A DNA stretch of 64,000 bases from Casuarius casuarius (GCA_003342895.1 PTFA01000020.1:3405437-3469436), one strand, 5' to 3'. Shown: positions 39,085-52,854, counted from the first letter of the stretch. Numbers and translations are program-made. Notes: generated from the letters alone by a model not told the origin.

Positions 39085-42072
39085 CTATGCAAATGGGCAT
39101 TACAGCATGCTCCGAGCTCTATGTCTAGTGTTAGACCTGTCACCTCATCTATTAATCACCATAATAAAGTTTAGCCCTTACACCACATTCAGAGGGTATG
39201 ACACTAGCAGGATACCCTTGTTTCATGAAGTGAAAGAAGGAACAGAACTGAAGCATTTTAGAGAAAAAGACAAAGTTAGAATCAATTGTTTTAAAATTCC
39301 TAGTATCATCTTCCAGCACAGTCAGAAATAAGCCTTTGGAAGGGCACATCAGAATTACAATGAACAATTTAAACAGATTTTGCTAGCGCCCAGTGCTCTT
39401 AGCCATTCATATTGAACAGTTGAAATAGCATCTGAAACAGCAGCAACATTGTGATCAAAATTGATAATGAAGTACATACATTAGTTTCTTTTCTTAGACA
39501 TTGGAGCCAGTTATAACTGTTAGTTGCAGTGAAACACCAGCATAGACCATGAATCATTCGCATGCATGGTTAGTTCTCACAGCTCATACTCATGCAGCTG
39601 TTTGATTAATTTACAGAAGTGTATTAAAAGAAGCATGAAAGTGTTCTGACAAGAAACCAGTTATTCTTTGTATGTATATAATCTTGTATGTATGTGTATA
39701 GACATTAGCTGTATAAAATATTTAAACTACACTATAGCAGATACCATTGTTCTTAACAAGTTAATATCAAGTTTTAATGGAGATGTTCAGTGAGAAGAAC
39801 AGACTAAACTACCTCCAAAGTTAAATTTTGTACTGCCTCAAACCCCACTGATTTTGGCCATATGTACAAGCCTACTCAAAAATGCCTCCCAAAAGGTTCA
39901 GTCCCAATCTCTAAATAAAAAGAAAACAGAATATAGAGAAGTATAAACCTTCACTCTTTCTTCTGACAAGACATAAAATTATGAGATGACATGCTTCAGC
40001 CAATACATCCAGTACCTTAGCTTAGAAGGGTAAAAGTAGTGGTTAAAAAAGCTTCACTGCCCATACAAATAAAAACAAAGGGCAGTAGCATATATTTTAA
40101 ACCTTCACTACAGAGCAAATATCCTTAACATGCACTGATGTGGAAGGTTTTACTTTTCTTCCCTGCTGCTGGTTCTAACAGTCTCCCTTTGTAAAGGTAA
40201 AGATTGCATTATAGTAATGGAGTTGGAGACACAGATATAGATAGGACATATAAAATGTACATACACACACATCTGTTAAGTTTAGAAGCACTTTTAAAAA
40301 GTATTTGTAATTTTGTTATTTTTGTGATTGTGATGAATATTTGCTCCACTAGTTAATTTAAACTTGAAAGGAACATTTATATCCATGATTTNTTCCAATT
40401 AAATTAAGAATGTAAACTTAAACTTATCTAAAGAAACCATCATCCCTCAAACTGCAAACGTGAAGGAAAAGCATCAGGGCAAATCATGTGTCAAGCTAAA
40501 TATTTACTAGCTCAGCAAGACTTACATGGCAAAGGAAAACCCATTAAAAGCTTGTTCCTTATGCAAATTATTTCAGATCTCTTGATGAATCTACTACCTG
40601 ACCTTTTTCTTGCAGCTAGCATTTTGTTTTCACACTTTAAGTCACTTGAACAATTCATTATTTTACTCAAAACTCCTCCCTCCCCCCCACACACACACAC
40701 AAAAAATCACACCACTTTAGGAATGGTGGAAGCTCGTAGGTTCATCAGCTCTCTCTGAACTGAGAAAAAAGTCTTAAAATACTTCTTAGTATTAGAATGA
40801 GAAGGCTCACTCCAGGGGCACAATTAGATATGTATCTATGCTGACAACTCGAAACTCCTAGAAAAACAGTGGATATAATGAAAAGAGACAGTTATTAGAT
40901 TGGATCAGAAGTTTATTAGAGAGTTGTTGCATCCCAAAGAAAACTTAAACTTTGGGAGGCATCAGTGTACTGAGAAGTTTCAAAAGCTTTCCTCCTCCTC
41001 TTAAGAGGTTTGAACAGCTTGTTGCACACCTAATACTAGAATAAGTACACAGTAGGTAACCATGCTACAAAACAAACTGATAAAAGACTGATTTTAGCTT
41101 AGAAGAAAAAGCAATTAAAGCCTAAACACAGAACACAGCCAGACCAAAGTAGTGTTGCCTTTTCAGGCTACAGATTTTATAGTATATATTCCCTCACTTC
41201 TCACTGTCAGATGACTGACTTAATATATTTCAGGAGAGACTACCATATTATCTCTCATCAATACAAGTCTTCAAATGCACGTTCTTGGGCCATTTGAGAT
41301 GCAGAGCACTGAATACATTTAACTCAAGTGTTGTATAACACAAGCCCAAGCTTTTTGCAACAAGAACTTTATAAATCACTACAAAAATAGCATCATACTT
41401 CCCTAACATAGTTTTCTAGGGAAGATAGTCACTTATTACCCCTGTGCCCTCAAAGGGCCATTCAGTTACACATGAACTCTTTTCACAAGCAAAGTATGCT
41501 GGTTTAATTCATTTTTTGCTAAAAGGAAGATTCAGACTTTACATAGTGAGGACTGAGATCCAGTGCATTTGGGCAACGAGACGACTAGAGTGCTTTTAAA
41601 AAGCACACCACATCCCCAAAACCCTACACATCACTGTCACATGCTGAGAGCAGTTTCATCCAGAAGTCAATGTGTAATTTCCCTACACAAGTCAATGGAC
41701 AAATAACAAAATTAAGCCTAAGACTTATCAGCTTTAAAAATGAATGCTAGAAGTAGAGTGGCATTGCTTCTCCCCCCACCCTGCTTGGCAGAANAGTCTC
41801 GGTTAGAAAATAGCCTTCATGGCCATGGTTTAAGAGAACTGCTTACAAGTCATTTAAAGATAAGTGTTCACCATCACAGCTCATAAGTTGTGTTGGTAGT
41901 TAGGAATACTGAGGAGTAAAGTAAAAGACAAGACATCACTTCCAAGCTTTGTGGAAACACAAGTATAGTGCCTAGTATAGACTGAAGGTTCAGCTCAAAA
42001 CCAGAGACTGGAACAGCAAATGCTGCTTGATTTGGACTGACAAGTATAACCTGCTTCTACAATGGCACTTAC
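39085..42072 (-). other. Intron
   Basis: This contains a C-run and CA repeat at about 40680-40701 and a short CA repeat near 40261. A donor-like GTAAGT at about 40529 on the minus strand has a weak acceptor and the wrong phase. I see nothing else. Confidence 0.35.
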
Positions 42073-42101
42073 CTCAGGTGAGGGAAACTTGCTTTGAACT
42101 G
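42073..42101 (-). CDS. Micro-exon candidate
   Basis: This 29 nt exon has the perfect donor CTGAG|GTAAGTG and the acceptor ctgcactttgaaatgcag. The phase 2 to 0 frame reads VQSKFPSPE and links 44210 to 39044. A phase 0 to 2 reading is also open but does not fit its neighbours. Confidence 0.3.
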
Positions 42102-43868
42102 CTGCATTTCAAAGTGCAGAAAACTGACTGGCAAGCTTTTTATTCACAAGGATAAACAAAGCTTTCAAAGCCATACTCATGGAGGGGGCGGGAAGGGCAA
42201 ACACTTAAGTTGTCTGGAAACGTGCTATTCACAAAACCACAAGCTCTGCAGTACAAGTAAATCAGAGTTAAGATAAAGACTTTGAACTTTACACTGATTA
42301 TTCATCAAAATGTCTCAGAGAAAAATAAGAGATCTAAGAGTAAAAACAGCTAAAGTGAGTTGCTGATTAGAAAGTTGATGCAAAAAGTCGGTGAGAAGAA
42401 ATTGAGGGAGAAAAACTGGTGGACAGGAATTGAATTAGCACATATAAGAGGCAAACCACACCCCTTGAGAAAGTGGCCTTTCTGATAACATTTTAGTGTT
42501 CTATACAACTTCAGTTCTTGCAGCACAGGAGAATTTTAGAACTTTTGGAAGCATAAATCTAATTGTGCAATCCAATTTGTTTGGGGGAGAATAAAAAAAA
42601 AAAAGGTCCTTTGACAGTCCTTTGGTGTTTAAGTATCTTCGAGTTCCCTGAAAAAATCCCAAAAGATGCTCTGGATATTCTAGATGGATTTTTTGAATTG
42701 CATTTGTGTTGTCAAAGATCACAAGCAAAGCTCATTTTAAATTTCAGAACAAAACCTCTAAACTCTTTCGGATGCAACTGTGGTTCGATGGTACCATGAA
42801 CCAGCTGTGGGAGGGAAGGCATCACCTCTGCTGCACTTTCTTTGCCCTTGTCTGTCCCCTGTTGACACTAAAGGATAAAATTCACAACCTAATTCCTAAG
42901 GCTGTCTTAACCACAGCTTACAACAGTAAGTCATAAGCCACTACATTTCAACACTCCTTCTTAAACACAATTATACATCATTTTAATGGCACAGATCAAT
43001 CAGTGTATGTCATTATTACATATGCAGATATTGTTCTTAAGAGAAGAGTTTAATCAAAATAAACAAGATACAAAAAAACCAATGGATACACTGATATCTT
43101 TCAAAAACCAGCAGTCTCCTTGTATTTGTAAGGCAACAAATATTTTAGNTTCATCCTATGCTTCTCTAACAATGCTTAGGGAAGCTTTTTTCAATTTTCT
43201 TCTTCTAACAGTGTTAGGGAAGATTTCTTTGAAACTAATTATTAAAAATAGCCTCCCTATATTTCAGAGTTTTGATGATTTATTTCTATTAGGAAAGTGG
43301 GATAAGTTAAGACTCCAGCCTCCTTGTGGCACCCAGGAATCCAAACACGTAGATTCAAGTTTAGTGTAGCCATGATTTTTTTTTTTTATACCTTCCCTGC
43401 TGAATATTTTGAAAGCTATAAAGAATATCTTCTTTCCAGAAAAGAGTTTTGTTCAGCTGCAACCTCTCTCATAAGAGATACTATGCCTCCTCAAAGCTTT
43501 TCTTTATTTTCAGTTCCACAAGTAGCTATTAAAGGTCACAGACTGATTGTTCTTGGTATATGAAAAGAAACAGATGTGGTCTGCACACCTTTAATGCTTG
43601 CAAAAACCAAACAAATAACCCTCAAACAGAAGGTAGTGATCTTATATATAATAAAAAGAAAATAATGACTGCTCAACCTATTTGTACCACATGGCATACA
43701 GATAATGCCTTTTTATGTAAGAGCATCTCTGGGTTCCAAATAGAAGATTATTACAATTAGATTAAAATACAGTAGAAACTGAGCATATTACTCAACAAAT
43801 AAGGGTACCTATTTTGTTGCTTTAATACAGTTTTGAAGTATCACAGGAAACAAGCTATATATAAACTT

Positions 43869-43958
43869 GCTGGTTTTGTTTTTATGAGGCATCATTCAAG
43901 AAACAAGCATGCTAAAAAATGGCTAGTAGAATATTAGTATACTATGACTTATTCCAAA
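43869..43958. repeat. Diverged interspersed repeat, copy 1
   Basis: This shares an ordered series of matches with 48297-48390: a TTTTGTT.TAATGAG-like start, CATTCA.GAAACAAGCATG, then GAAATATTA-like and TATG blocks. No terminal repeats or open frame are visible. Confidence 0.5.
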
Positions 43959-44209
43959 GTTTCCATCTCCCTTAATTCCATGTTTGGCCATTTAATAATC
44001 TATTTTTATCAACACAAAGGAAAAAGCAAGCAACCAGAGAGCATGCTGCAAGTTACCACAGTGATAGCAGACTCACAGCTGCTAGGTTTTGGCAAGGGCC
44101 TGCAGCAGAACAGTTAACTGTTAAGTGCTGTTTAACCTTCACGACTGCTTAGCTCAGCTCCATTGCCAAGAGTAACAAGAACTTGCTGTTACCAAAGGCA
44201 GTTTCTCAC

Positions 44210-44293
44210 CTATCTGCCTCTGGCATGTACAAATCCATGAGACACTGGCAATACTTGTATGTTTGACTGGCATTTCCCAGTGACTAGAACTCC
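44210..44293 (-). CDS. Exon candidate, frame uncertain
   Basis: This 84 nt exon has the donor ATAG|GTGAGAA and the acceptor gtgaaagtctccag. The frame needed by its neighbours reads SSSHWEMPVKHTSIASVSWI followed by CTCQRQI, in phase 2 to 1. A second frame from a nearby acceptor also reads well (containing YCQCLMDLYMPEAD) but its phase does not fit. The region is therefore probably exonic, while the frame is open to doubt. Confidence 0.3.
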   Translation of the reverse strand, partial: GVLVTGKCQSNIQVLPVSHGFVHARGR

Positions 44294-45185
44294 CTGGAGA
44301 CTTTCACTTGTAACCATAGAAAGATCTTGCTCAATCTGGACAGCAGGAAAAAAGTCGTCCAAGCTGTTTCCCAGCTATGGGTAGGAGAGCACAGAATAGC
44401 ACATATTTCACAAGTTACACAAGAATTTGCAGTACTTGAACTGNACAGAAACTTCAGAAAGCCAGATGCAAGGAGCATACTGGGAACAGGTTTTTCCCTA
44501 TTCCTCCCAGGAAAGGCTTTTTTCATTCTTCATGAATAGGGTTCATGATTTGATTTATATCTGGAACCACAGTTAAGACTTTTCTCCCTTTTTTATGTAG
44601 GCCTGGAATAACTGCTTAACTTACATTGGGGGCTAGAGATGTTTGAGTTTTATTTTGACTTAGAGGCAAAGGTGTACACCTTATTACTTATCTGCTGCTT
44701 ACCATTTTTCATAGTATTTTTTTAAAAATCAATATTTAGAATAATCACACAATTAAACTATGCCACTGTACCCCTTTTCTTCAAAAGAGGTCTTCTCTAG
44801 CAAAAAAAAAAAGAGTTCTCTAATGAATGAGTTTTTAAATCAAGTTCTCTAAAGACTTGATAGAGACCCCACCATTCTCACACTTCCTCGCTCTGCTCCC
44901 CCACTTCAAACTATGGGGATCAATCTTACATACAGATGAATCACTTCTATAGCCAGCTGATAAATGAACTCTGCAACATGACCTGTAACATACTTAGGAG
45001 TCAAGAGAAAAAGGAAGAATGTTAAAAGGCCCTACTGTTTCAGAAATATATAATGTATGTGTAACAAGCTGGAGGCATATACTTTCTCCAAGTGGTCAAG
45101 TAGATACTTATATTTCTGACCACATTCTGCTTAAATGAGCTCTTCAAATGAGACATTTATCAGTCATTGGTGTTTAAGCTCTTAC

Positions 45186-45242
45186 CATATTCATGTTTTA
45201 ATATTTCATGTCTGAACATATCAAGGTCCTGCCTCTGACCAA
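45186..45242 (-). CDS. Exon candidate
   Basis: This 57 nt exon has the donor ATATG|GTAAGAG and the acceptor agcaagcttacag. It reads GQRQDLDMFRHEILKHEY in phase 2 to 1. It is strongly helical and charged. The phase fits 48544 upstream (Val) and 44210 downstream (Gly). Confidence 0.4.
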
Positions 45243-48200
45243 CTGTAAGCTTGCTCTCAAAATAAGGAACAAAGTCTTGGCCCTTGCCTTTAAAAACATA
45301 AGCCAGTTTTGTGAATTCCAACACTGTTCAAAGTCAGTCTAGAGGTTTAGTAACTTCATGGGAAGTTTGCTTTAGTTTTGCTGTAGCAACATGATCAAAG
45401 ACTTTCCAAGGCTCAAAATATACTGAGCTAGTATAAAAGAGAACATGTCTTCAGTTTTGCAGAATGTTCTTCAGAGTTCTGCTGAAAGTACTTTTCAAAT
45501 CCAAACTCACTTTCCCAGACTCCTTTCCACAAGCTTTTTCTTTTATGTGCAGTATCCTCAGACCTTGGACAATCTCGCCAGTAAACCAAGGGCCTTTTTT
45601 CTTGCATCCTCTCTTATCTCCCGCCTACCCACTCCCTGACACACAATCACCCACTGCACTGGAAATTTTGGGTCAGCTATTCCATTTCATGCTCTCTTTC
45701 ATCAAGCCATAGCAACCTTCAGAAGTTACAGCTTTGTCTTACAAATTCTTTCAGACAATTTCAAGTGACAACATATGATGGGGACTTTGTCAGCTCTGAG
45801 CTTTGCGGTTGACATATTGCATATTGAAGTATTCAGTAATGCACTTCAAACTGCTTCATAAGCTCGCTCTAGACAAGTTCTATGCAATCATTGCAGAGAA
45901 GCATCTACAGAAATACATCCAGTTTAAGTATCTGCACTTTATGCACGATCTGAATTGCAGTGGTTCATTCAAAGACTCTTTTATGGGCTACAGATACCAA
46001 AAAAATTCACTCTGTAATACAATAGCAGCATTATATAGAATGCGTAGTACATCTGCAACACACATTTCATGTACAGCAGAATAAACAGGCACAGAATTCC
46101 TGTCCTGACATATCAAAAAAACCCTGAAATTCTACAGTTCAAGTGTTAAATTTCAGCAACTTTAAGAGTTCCTTTAATTTTTCAGATTAAGGCATTTCTT
46201 CCCAGTCTAAGCAAAATATTCAGAGCTAACAGCAGAAGTCAGAGTTCATGATAAAGATGTAAACATCATATCCAAACATCCAGATGTGTTCAGAGATGAA
46301 TTTATATGGGTTAAGTATGTACCAAATACATGACAAGACTAACCTCAGCTTTAACTATCACAAATTTAAGACATGTGCCTTTGAAATTTCAAAGTCTGAT
46401 TCATATTGGAATATATTAGTATATTCAAACCAGTAAGATTGATAATTTAAAGAAAAACATTTTGCTAAACTAAAACTGCTATACAAACATTAGAATACTT
46501 TTAAGATGAGCTTTATACATTTTTATGTAGTAAAGCCTGTCTATGTAGTTTTTATGGCCATTCACACAACACCAAAGTTTCTTGCAACTTATCAGCTCTG
46601 CACATTAAGTCTGTGCAAGATAAACATTGAAGAAGTCATTTTAAACTGAAAGACAAGTGTTGCTACATTGGTGTAATAAGTTTTCATTCTTCTTTTTGGA
46701 TTCTTTAGTCATAATTAACAAGAATTTACATAAATGAGCATTTCAAAAATAATGCCAAGTTTGCCAGGTTTCACAAATTTGCTTTTCATTGCTAATAACT
46801 AGCCTATTACTAATATCCAGGTTGATTAGTCAGCCAGAGCTTTGTCCATTATGAACCAAGACTACATTTAACTATTCTTTTCTGCATATAAGCATACATT
46901 ATTTGAAGCAAAGCACTGGTGATCTGACATTAGTAGCCCCCCCATATGAGATCAACCTAATGTTGAAGTTAGACTACATAATTAAATTTTTACTTTATAT
47001 TATTTTAGAGACATACAGCTTTGCACAAACCAATGGNAATTTATGAAGTGTTTCAGGGGCCAGACCAAATATTCACCAATTAATCAATCCTCCACACTTT
47101 GTACATAGTTTGGAAAGCAAACATAGGTGAGGCTAATTCCATGTAACAGGAGGTGGAAAGTAAAGTTTGGGGGGTTTTTTAAGTAGCCTGCAGCTAGAAA
47201 GCATTATGGCATATAATAACCTCTAGGAGAGCTTTCTATAGCTATTAGTTAGCATGAAGGGGATCTGGGCAAGAAAATTAGACCAAGAAATTGTCTTTTT
47301 TTTTTAATGCCCTGTTTATGATATTGATCAGCTTCTTTTTAAGAAAGTTGATTCTCTACTTTGTCTGCACTGCAAAACTATAGAGTCAGTTGTAGCTCCA
47401 AACAAGTAGCAGCTTAGATTAGACCAAGTGAAGCTGCATAATAGTCTAATCTACTGATTCCAGTACACAGATGAGCTCATTCAGAAATACCTGGGAAGTT
47501 TAAATTCCACTGCACCCATTGACTTCATTATCAAATGTAGCTGATTATCACACAATGACTCTAATCAGAGAGGCTTTCCCTTAGTGGAAGGGAAAAAGTC
47601 ATCCTTTCCACATTTTCATTTCCCTGTAAGAGACTAACCTGTTATGTTCAAATCAGATAGCAATGTAATTAGCATTTGATGGTTTGGAACATTTTCGGAG
47701 TACAAAATCTGATCATCAGCAAGGAGTTACCTGGGAATACATATCATTCTACCCGATCACTATGAAACTTCAGAGACCATATTACTGACTTTAGAAGATG
47801 AAATCCAAGTTATTTTACTCTCACAAGATTTTCTGCACTTGCAGAATTTGTCCCTATAATTTAGAAAACCATCTGACCTTATTCTGTAATAGATGTGAAA
47901 ATCATGGAAACTTAAAAAAAATAGTACAATGTATGTGTGAATATTTAAGGGACTGCTGTAGGCACCATATCCAAGCTCCTAGAAACAGTAAGAGATTGCT
48001 GGTGTATATTTTATGAGGAAATTTCTCTAGACAAATCTCAGCCCACTTTGGAAGAACGGGAATGAAAGGGGAAAATAAAGGCTGGTCAATTTCAAGTACA
48101 GTATTTGAACTGACTTTAAGACCACCATTACACTGTAAAAAAGGACAATAAAGGATCAGTTAGATACAGGACTAGGGTCATTCTATCAATCCAAGATTAC

Positions 48201-48543
48201 AATACCTATGGAAGAATAAGAGGAAAAAATTATGAACTCATATGTAGGTATACAGAACATCTGACTATCTCAAGAAACAAAGCTAAGTGTAACTGTGCTT
48301 GCTTTTGTTCTAATGAGCCACCATTCAGGAAACAAGCATGATGAAATACAGCTGGTGAAATATTAACACGTTATGTCTTTTCTAAGGCTTTTGTACTAAA
48401 ACAAGCTTATTTTTTGTAAAAGTATTCTCATTGCACTAGTCATTGCTCCTAGAAAAGCAGAATTGTTGGACTTCAGTTCAGTACCTGCTTGTAAGAATTG
48501 AGTTATGAGGTAGAAACACTGATCCTAGAGGCATAGGCCTTAC
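45243..48543 (-). other. Intron
   Basis: No accepted exon lies here. An 18 nt donor-flanked segment near 47732 was left out. A cattgactt motif lies at about 47517-47530. The repeat copy at 48297-48390 lies at the right end. Confidence 0.35.
48297..48390. repeat. Diverged interspersed repeat, copy 2
   Basis: This is the partner of 43869-43958, in the same orientation about 4.4 kb away. The similarity is patchy, with conserved CATTCAGGAAACAAGCATGA. Confidence 0.5.
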
Positions 48544-48566
48544 CTGACAGATCACAGACTGAAGGT
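48544..48566 (-). CDS. Micro-exon candidate
   Basis: This 23 nt exon has the donor TGTCAG|GTAAGGC and the acceptor gcagagtcatttctcag. Phase 1 to 1 reads PSVCDLS. A 36 nt version from an acceptor 13 bases upstream reads SHFSDLQSVICQ in phase 0 to 0 and would require skipping the exon at 48708. The donor is strong either way. Confidence 0.35.
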
Positions 48567-48707
48567 CTGAGAAATGACTCTGCAAGTCATCACAGGCATT
48601 TGATTCACTCAATTGTGGCAGGAAATTTCAATCTTAATAAATAATTTTCATGAAGAAGTTTGGTTACGTTAACTTAAATCTAGTCCTAATCTATCAAAAG
48701 ATGTTAC

Positions 48708-48749
48708 CTATTTTCTTCTTTCCACTTTAAGAACTTGGTGACACTTTTC
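48708..48749 (-). CDS. Small exon candidate
   Basis: This 42 nt exon has a strong acceptor, aatacttatccttgttctag, and the donor AATAG|GTAACAT. It reads KSVTKFLKWKEEN in phase 1 to 2. The intron to 48544 is 141 nt. Arg codons form at both junctions. Confidence 0.4.
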   Translation of the reverse strand, partial: EKCHQVLKVERRK

Positions 48750-48938
48750 CTAGAACAAGGATAAGTATTAAAAAAGTAGGGCTTCAGAGACAGCTCTTGA
48801 CATGTTTTTCCTTGCCCACAGTAATAAAACAATACAGCTAAAAAAGGATGCTTTTTTTTGTAAGTGCAGCTATATTGCAAGTCTCTCACTGAAAAAGAAA
48901 ATTCAAAATAAGTTTACTGTCCTTCGAAAATAGATTAC

Positions 48939-48971
48939 CTGTGGAATGCCAGGATATGTAACACCAAATGT
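48939..48971 (-). CDS. Small exon candidate
   Basis: This 33 nt exon has the acceptor catattactgatgtag and the donor CACAG|GTAATCT. All frames are open. Phase 1 to 2 reads HLVLHILAFH and joins 52823 and 48708 through Arg codons, giving a continuous amphipathic helix-like sequence over the three exons. Confidence 0.35.
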
Positions 48972-51900
48972 CTACATCAGTAATATGTGACCACTTTTCT
49001 TTTTTCCTAGTGATATTACACTGTCTACAACTCCNTGCTATAAATCCCATATGAACAGAAAGCATCCTCTGTCAACTTTCAAACCTGCAAAGATTACTAA
49101 ATACCTCCAATGCATATGAAGGGACTACACAAGTTTTTTCAGTTAATATCGCAGACAGCTTCTCAGACTAGTTCCCCCCCTCCTCAGCTGGCCCAAGCAC
49201 AGGAAAATAGCTAAAAAGTTTAGGTGACTAAGTGTAGAAAGTGAAGATACGTTCTCAGTCAGTTTAAAATAGAATTCTTTTTGACTAATCTGTTTCACTT
49301 CTAGATCCTCCTGAAATATCAATCTGCCAAGACCCAGAACTCAGGGCTGACATTACTCATTACTTTCTACTGAATTAGAAGGACAGAAGCAGTACTACCA
49401 TAATACACTCAGTCAGCTAAAGAATCTGCCCAACCTCCAAGACAGATGAGTTCGTATCAAGTTTGTTTTAAGTAGCTTTTGCAAAAATCAAATGAACCTA
49501 ACTATAAAAAATTTTCCCAGTAATTAAATATCTGAAGATAGTGGCAGAAAGAATAGATGAGCTTTTCTATANGACAGAGCACAAAAGATACTAGCTTATC
49601 TGACTGGAAATAGGATGATTTTGTAACTTAATTTCAGAAGCATCTTTGAACTTGCAAAAGTAATATCCCTCTTCTCCTGTAATTTAAATTTGCTTCTCCC
49701 ACCACTAATACTATTCTTGAGCCCACTTCCAGCCGACCTAGTCCAGTAAAACACAGGTGGAAGTGTAGGCCTATTAATATCAGTATAGCACCATTCAGAA
49801 TGCTAGGTATTTTAGTATTTTGCAGAGCTGGGATCTGAAAAAACTAAATCGTTAGAGTGAACTTGCTCTCTATGACAGTGATAGGATATCATGCACTGTA
49901 CTTATCCTTCTACTCTTCTCACTCCAAAATATTAAAATCAGAACAAGAACTGCTGTTTTGGTCTGCAACACAGACCAGGTCACACTACATTTTCTCTGTA
50001 CATCCTTTTTCCATCAAAACTATTCTTCTTAAGCAGAAAGACTGTGTGTGTGTGTGCGTATTAGACACATACACACAGCATATACATAAAAAGCTTACCC
50101 TTACTGCAAAAGTGATATTCTCTTTGGCCAATGACTAATCAGTTAATTCAAATGGTTGCCACATACTCTAGTGTCTAGGAAGAAAGATAGGAACAGTTAT
50201 AGTTACATGGAGAATGTGCCAAGGAACCTTTGTAGCCAAGAGTACCTTCCTTTTATCTTCAATGAGACATTTCCTTTATTTAGTCTAAGGGCAAACATGC
50301 ACGCTATGAAAAATGCCAATGGAAGTATTTAAGTGGCAGAGAGAAACAAAAGGGTGATCAAAACTCAGCAAACTCCTCATGCATCAGGTTCAGCCACATT
50401 AAGTGCCCATAAAAATCATTTTTAATACTTCATCATTCAGTAGTAGCAATTTCAATGTTTGCTATTAAGATCATACATGATTACTGATACTTGAAATTCA
50501 AACTACATAGAATATTTTTGAAGCTTATTGCAATAAACTTTCTGTTCTCAAACTGCATTAGCACACAAGCGTTCCCAGCACTGAATACTTATGAGTGATC
50601 TTCTGGACATTCATTACTGCATCACGCATAATCCTGAAATTCCCTTTTTCAGCTCTTGGACAGTGTAACTTGAAGGATTAGCTTAGTGAGCCAGATGGGT
50701 CAAGGATAAATTTATGCTGCAACTTACAAATTAAGACCTTCCTGTGTTGTTTTCCTAAAAGGAGAGAACTAATGCTTGCACTTACAGACCATGCTGGCAC
50801 CCTCAGTCTGATGAGAAGTAGAATCCCTATATTCAACCCTAGGAATTCAGCCTACAGAAGACACACTTGCAAACTACTAGCCTCACTACAGATATACAAC
50901 AATATTTGTCTTGTACCTTCCTCCACTCAGAAGAGAGTGTTCATGACATCACTGAGAAACTCCAATACATCTAATTTATATTGGAAAGGTATTCTCTGAA
51001 TAAAGAGCTACTGCCAAAAAAATGAAGACTTAGGGTAGGTTAATATTGTGCATTTTATGGGAGAAAGGGAAATCAGTTCTTCCATTCATTTGTTAGGCCT
51101 CTGTCACTCAGAGCAGCACAGCAGCTGATTTACTCCACCCAAATACACTTCTGAAACCACCTTTAAGACATGACTGAGCAGACTTGGGAAAGCCTAGGGC
51201 CAACAGACTTGACTCCAAGACATTTTGCTTAGTGTTCATCNCATGTAAGGTGTTTCATTTGATAGCCTTCCGTGGAAGAGGCTTTCATTAACTATTTCAC
51301 TGAGCTGCCACCATAATGCTTACCTTGTCAGGACCTGTATTTAATCAGCAGAGCTCTACCTCACTAACCTTGTCCTTTTGGCAGCTGCACCTAGCCCCAG
51401 ATTGTAAGAATGGGAGGAACAAGAAGTCTATTTTGGCAAAAAGAGCTGTCAATGACTCATTGATTTTATGATCTTGTGGATTTTCTACTCATGTCTCACA
51501 AGACTTACAAAGAGTTATTTAAAAAAAAGAAAGAGGGACAGCTTTACCTACGCATTTAGCAGTGTCATAATACAGCAGGTGAATAGTTATTCTGACAAAT
51601 ACAAAATTATATGCCAGAGTTGATTACATCACAGAACAGGATATGTTAAAGTGCCATACAGTGTGCAAGAAAGTTAAAAGAAAGATTTATAATTATCTGT
51701 TTAGTTATGAAAAACTATTTTAGCCAAAGCAAGGTCTGTTTTAAACACTTGGCAAACAGCAAAATTCAAAGTATTCAGTCTGAGCATCCTAAACTCCAGA
51801 TGCCACGATTTAGCTGTGGAATAAGAACACTAGGTCAGTTTTCTAAGGCACACTTTTTTGGGCAAGTATAAGGTCATAGACTATTCAGTGGAAATGCAAC

Positions 51901-52822
51901 TTGATAATTCTAAACTTTTTGCATGGAGTAGCCTCTGTCACCTCAGTATGGGATAAAGAGCCGAGAATTTGCATTCCACAGACATCATCTGAATCAAATC
52001 TCGAGTTTCAGTTTGCACATATGATTTTCCCACCGTGTCAAACTGTCATAATACAAAACCTGTTATCACTGACATCTAATCACACTAGAAAACTGCCATG
52101 TGTCTCTCCTTCTGCTTTGCTATATTCAGAACAGTATTGCCAGTTTCCTTTTCCAACTTTATCAAACTTTCCTGTATTTAAAAGACATGCACCATGAGAG
52201 CGATCCAGTCTGAACATACAAGAATTACTGGTATTTCCCTGGTTTTCATATTATGCCAAAAAAAGGATAATACTATTCATATTTACAATCACCTTTAAAT
52301 ACAAAGGTGAATATTAAACCTATAGGCATTTTATGCACAGAAAAAAAAAAAAAAATCAAGCTGCTTGATTTTCACAGCTAATTTAAGCTATAGCTTCAGA
52401 TATTTTGTTTCACATTCTAGACTTGTGATGTGAAATGTGAAAACCAATACTGCGATTTAAAAAACATGCACTTATTTCAAGAAGAGGCAAGAGAGGAAAT
52501 TCCAATTCATGACAGAAGTTCAACCAAGGACACCCACAGACATAAATCTCTGAAGCAATCAATCATTGGGAAAAACCTACCATTAGCTTTATAGCAAAAA
52601 AGTCAATCATTTGAGCAGAACTCATTGATTTAGTGTCTGATTTCAGAGGCCCCTCTATTTAAGCTACAGATAAATCATATCCCTGCACAATGACTTCAGC
52701 AGATGTTTTATAATACAATAGAAAACAACATTGTAAATTATCAGAGGGAGCAACCCTTTGCCTTGCTGAGAAATTTCAGAAAACTTTAAACTTTCCTGTT
52801 TATGTTGGAGTTATTTGCTTAC
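48972..52822 (-). other. Intron
   Basis: This holds a GT repeat facing a CA repeat at 50042-50078. Strong donor-like sites at about 50096 and 51323 on the minus strand lack a phase-compatible open exon. I see nothing else. Confidence 0.35.
50042..50078. repeat. (GT)n facing (CA)n
   Basis: Seven GT units, a six to eight base spacer and an interrupted CA repeat form an imperfect inverted repeat. Confidence 0.85.
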
Positions 52823-52854
52823 CTTATATAGTCAGACATGAAAGGCACTTTCTT
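52823..52854 (-). CDS. Small exon candidate
   Basis: This 32 nt exon has the donor ATAAG|GTAAGCA and the acceptor cattgaccagtctcatag. It reads KKVPFMSDYI in phase 0 to 2, the only open frame. It follows 55108 exactly in phase 0. Confidence 0.4.

Noticed and set aside
50097..50135. Segment reading SLAKENITFAVR with donor AAGG|GTAAGCT
   Set aside because: It ends in phase 0 and would break the well-fitting join from 52823 to 48939.
51324..51370. Strong minus-strand donor CAAG|GTAAGCA
   Set aside because: All three frames upstream of it contain stops before any usable acceptor.
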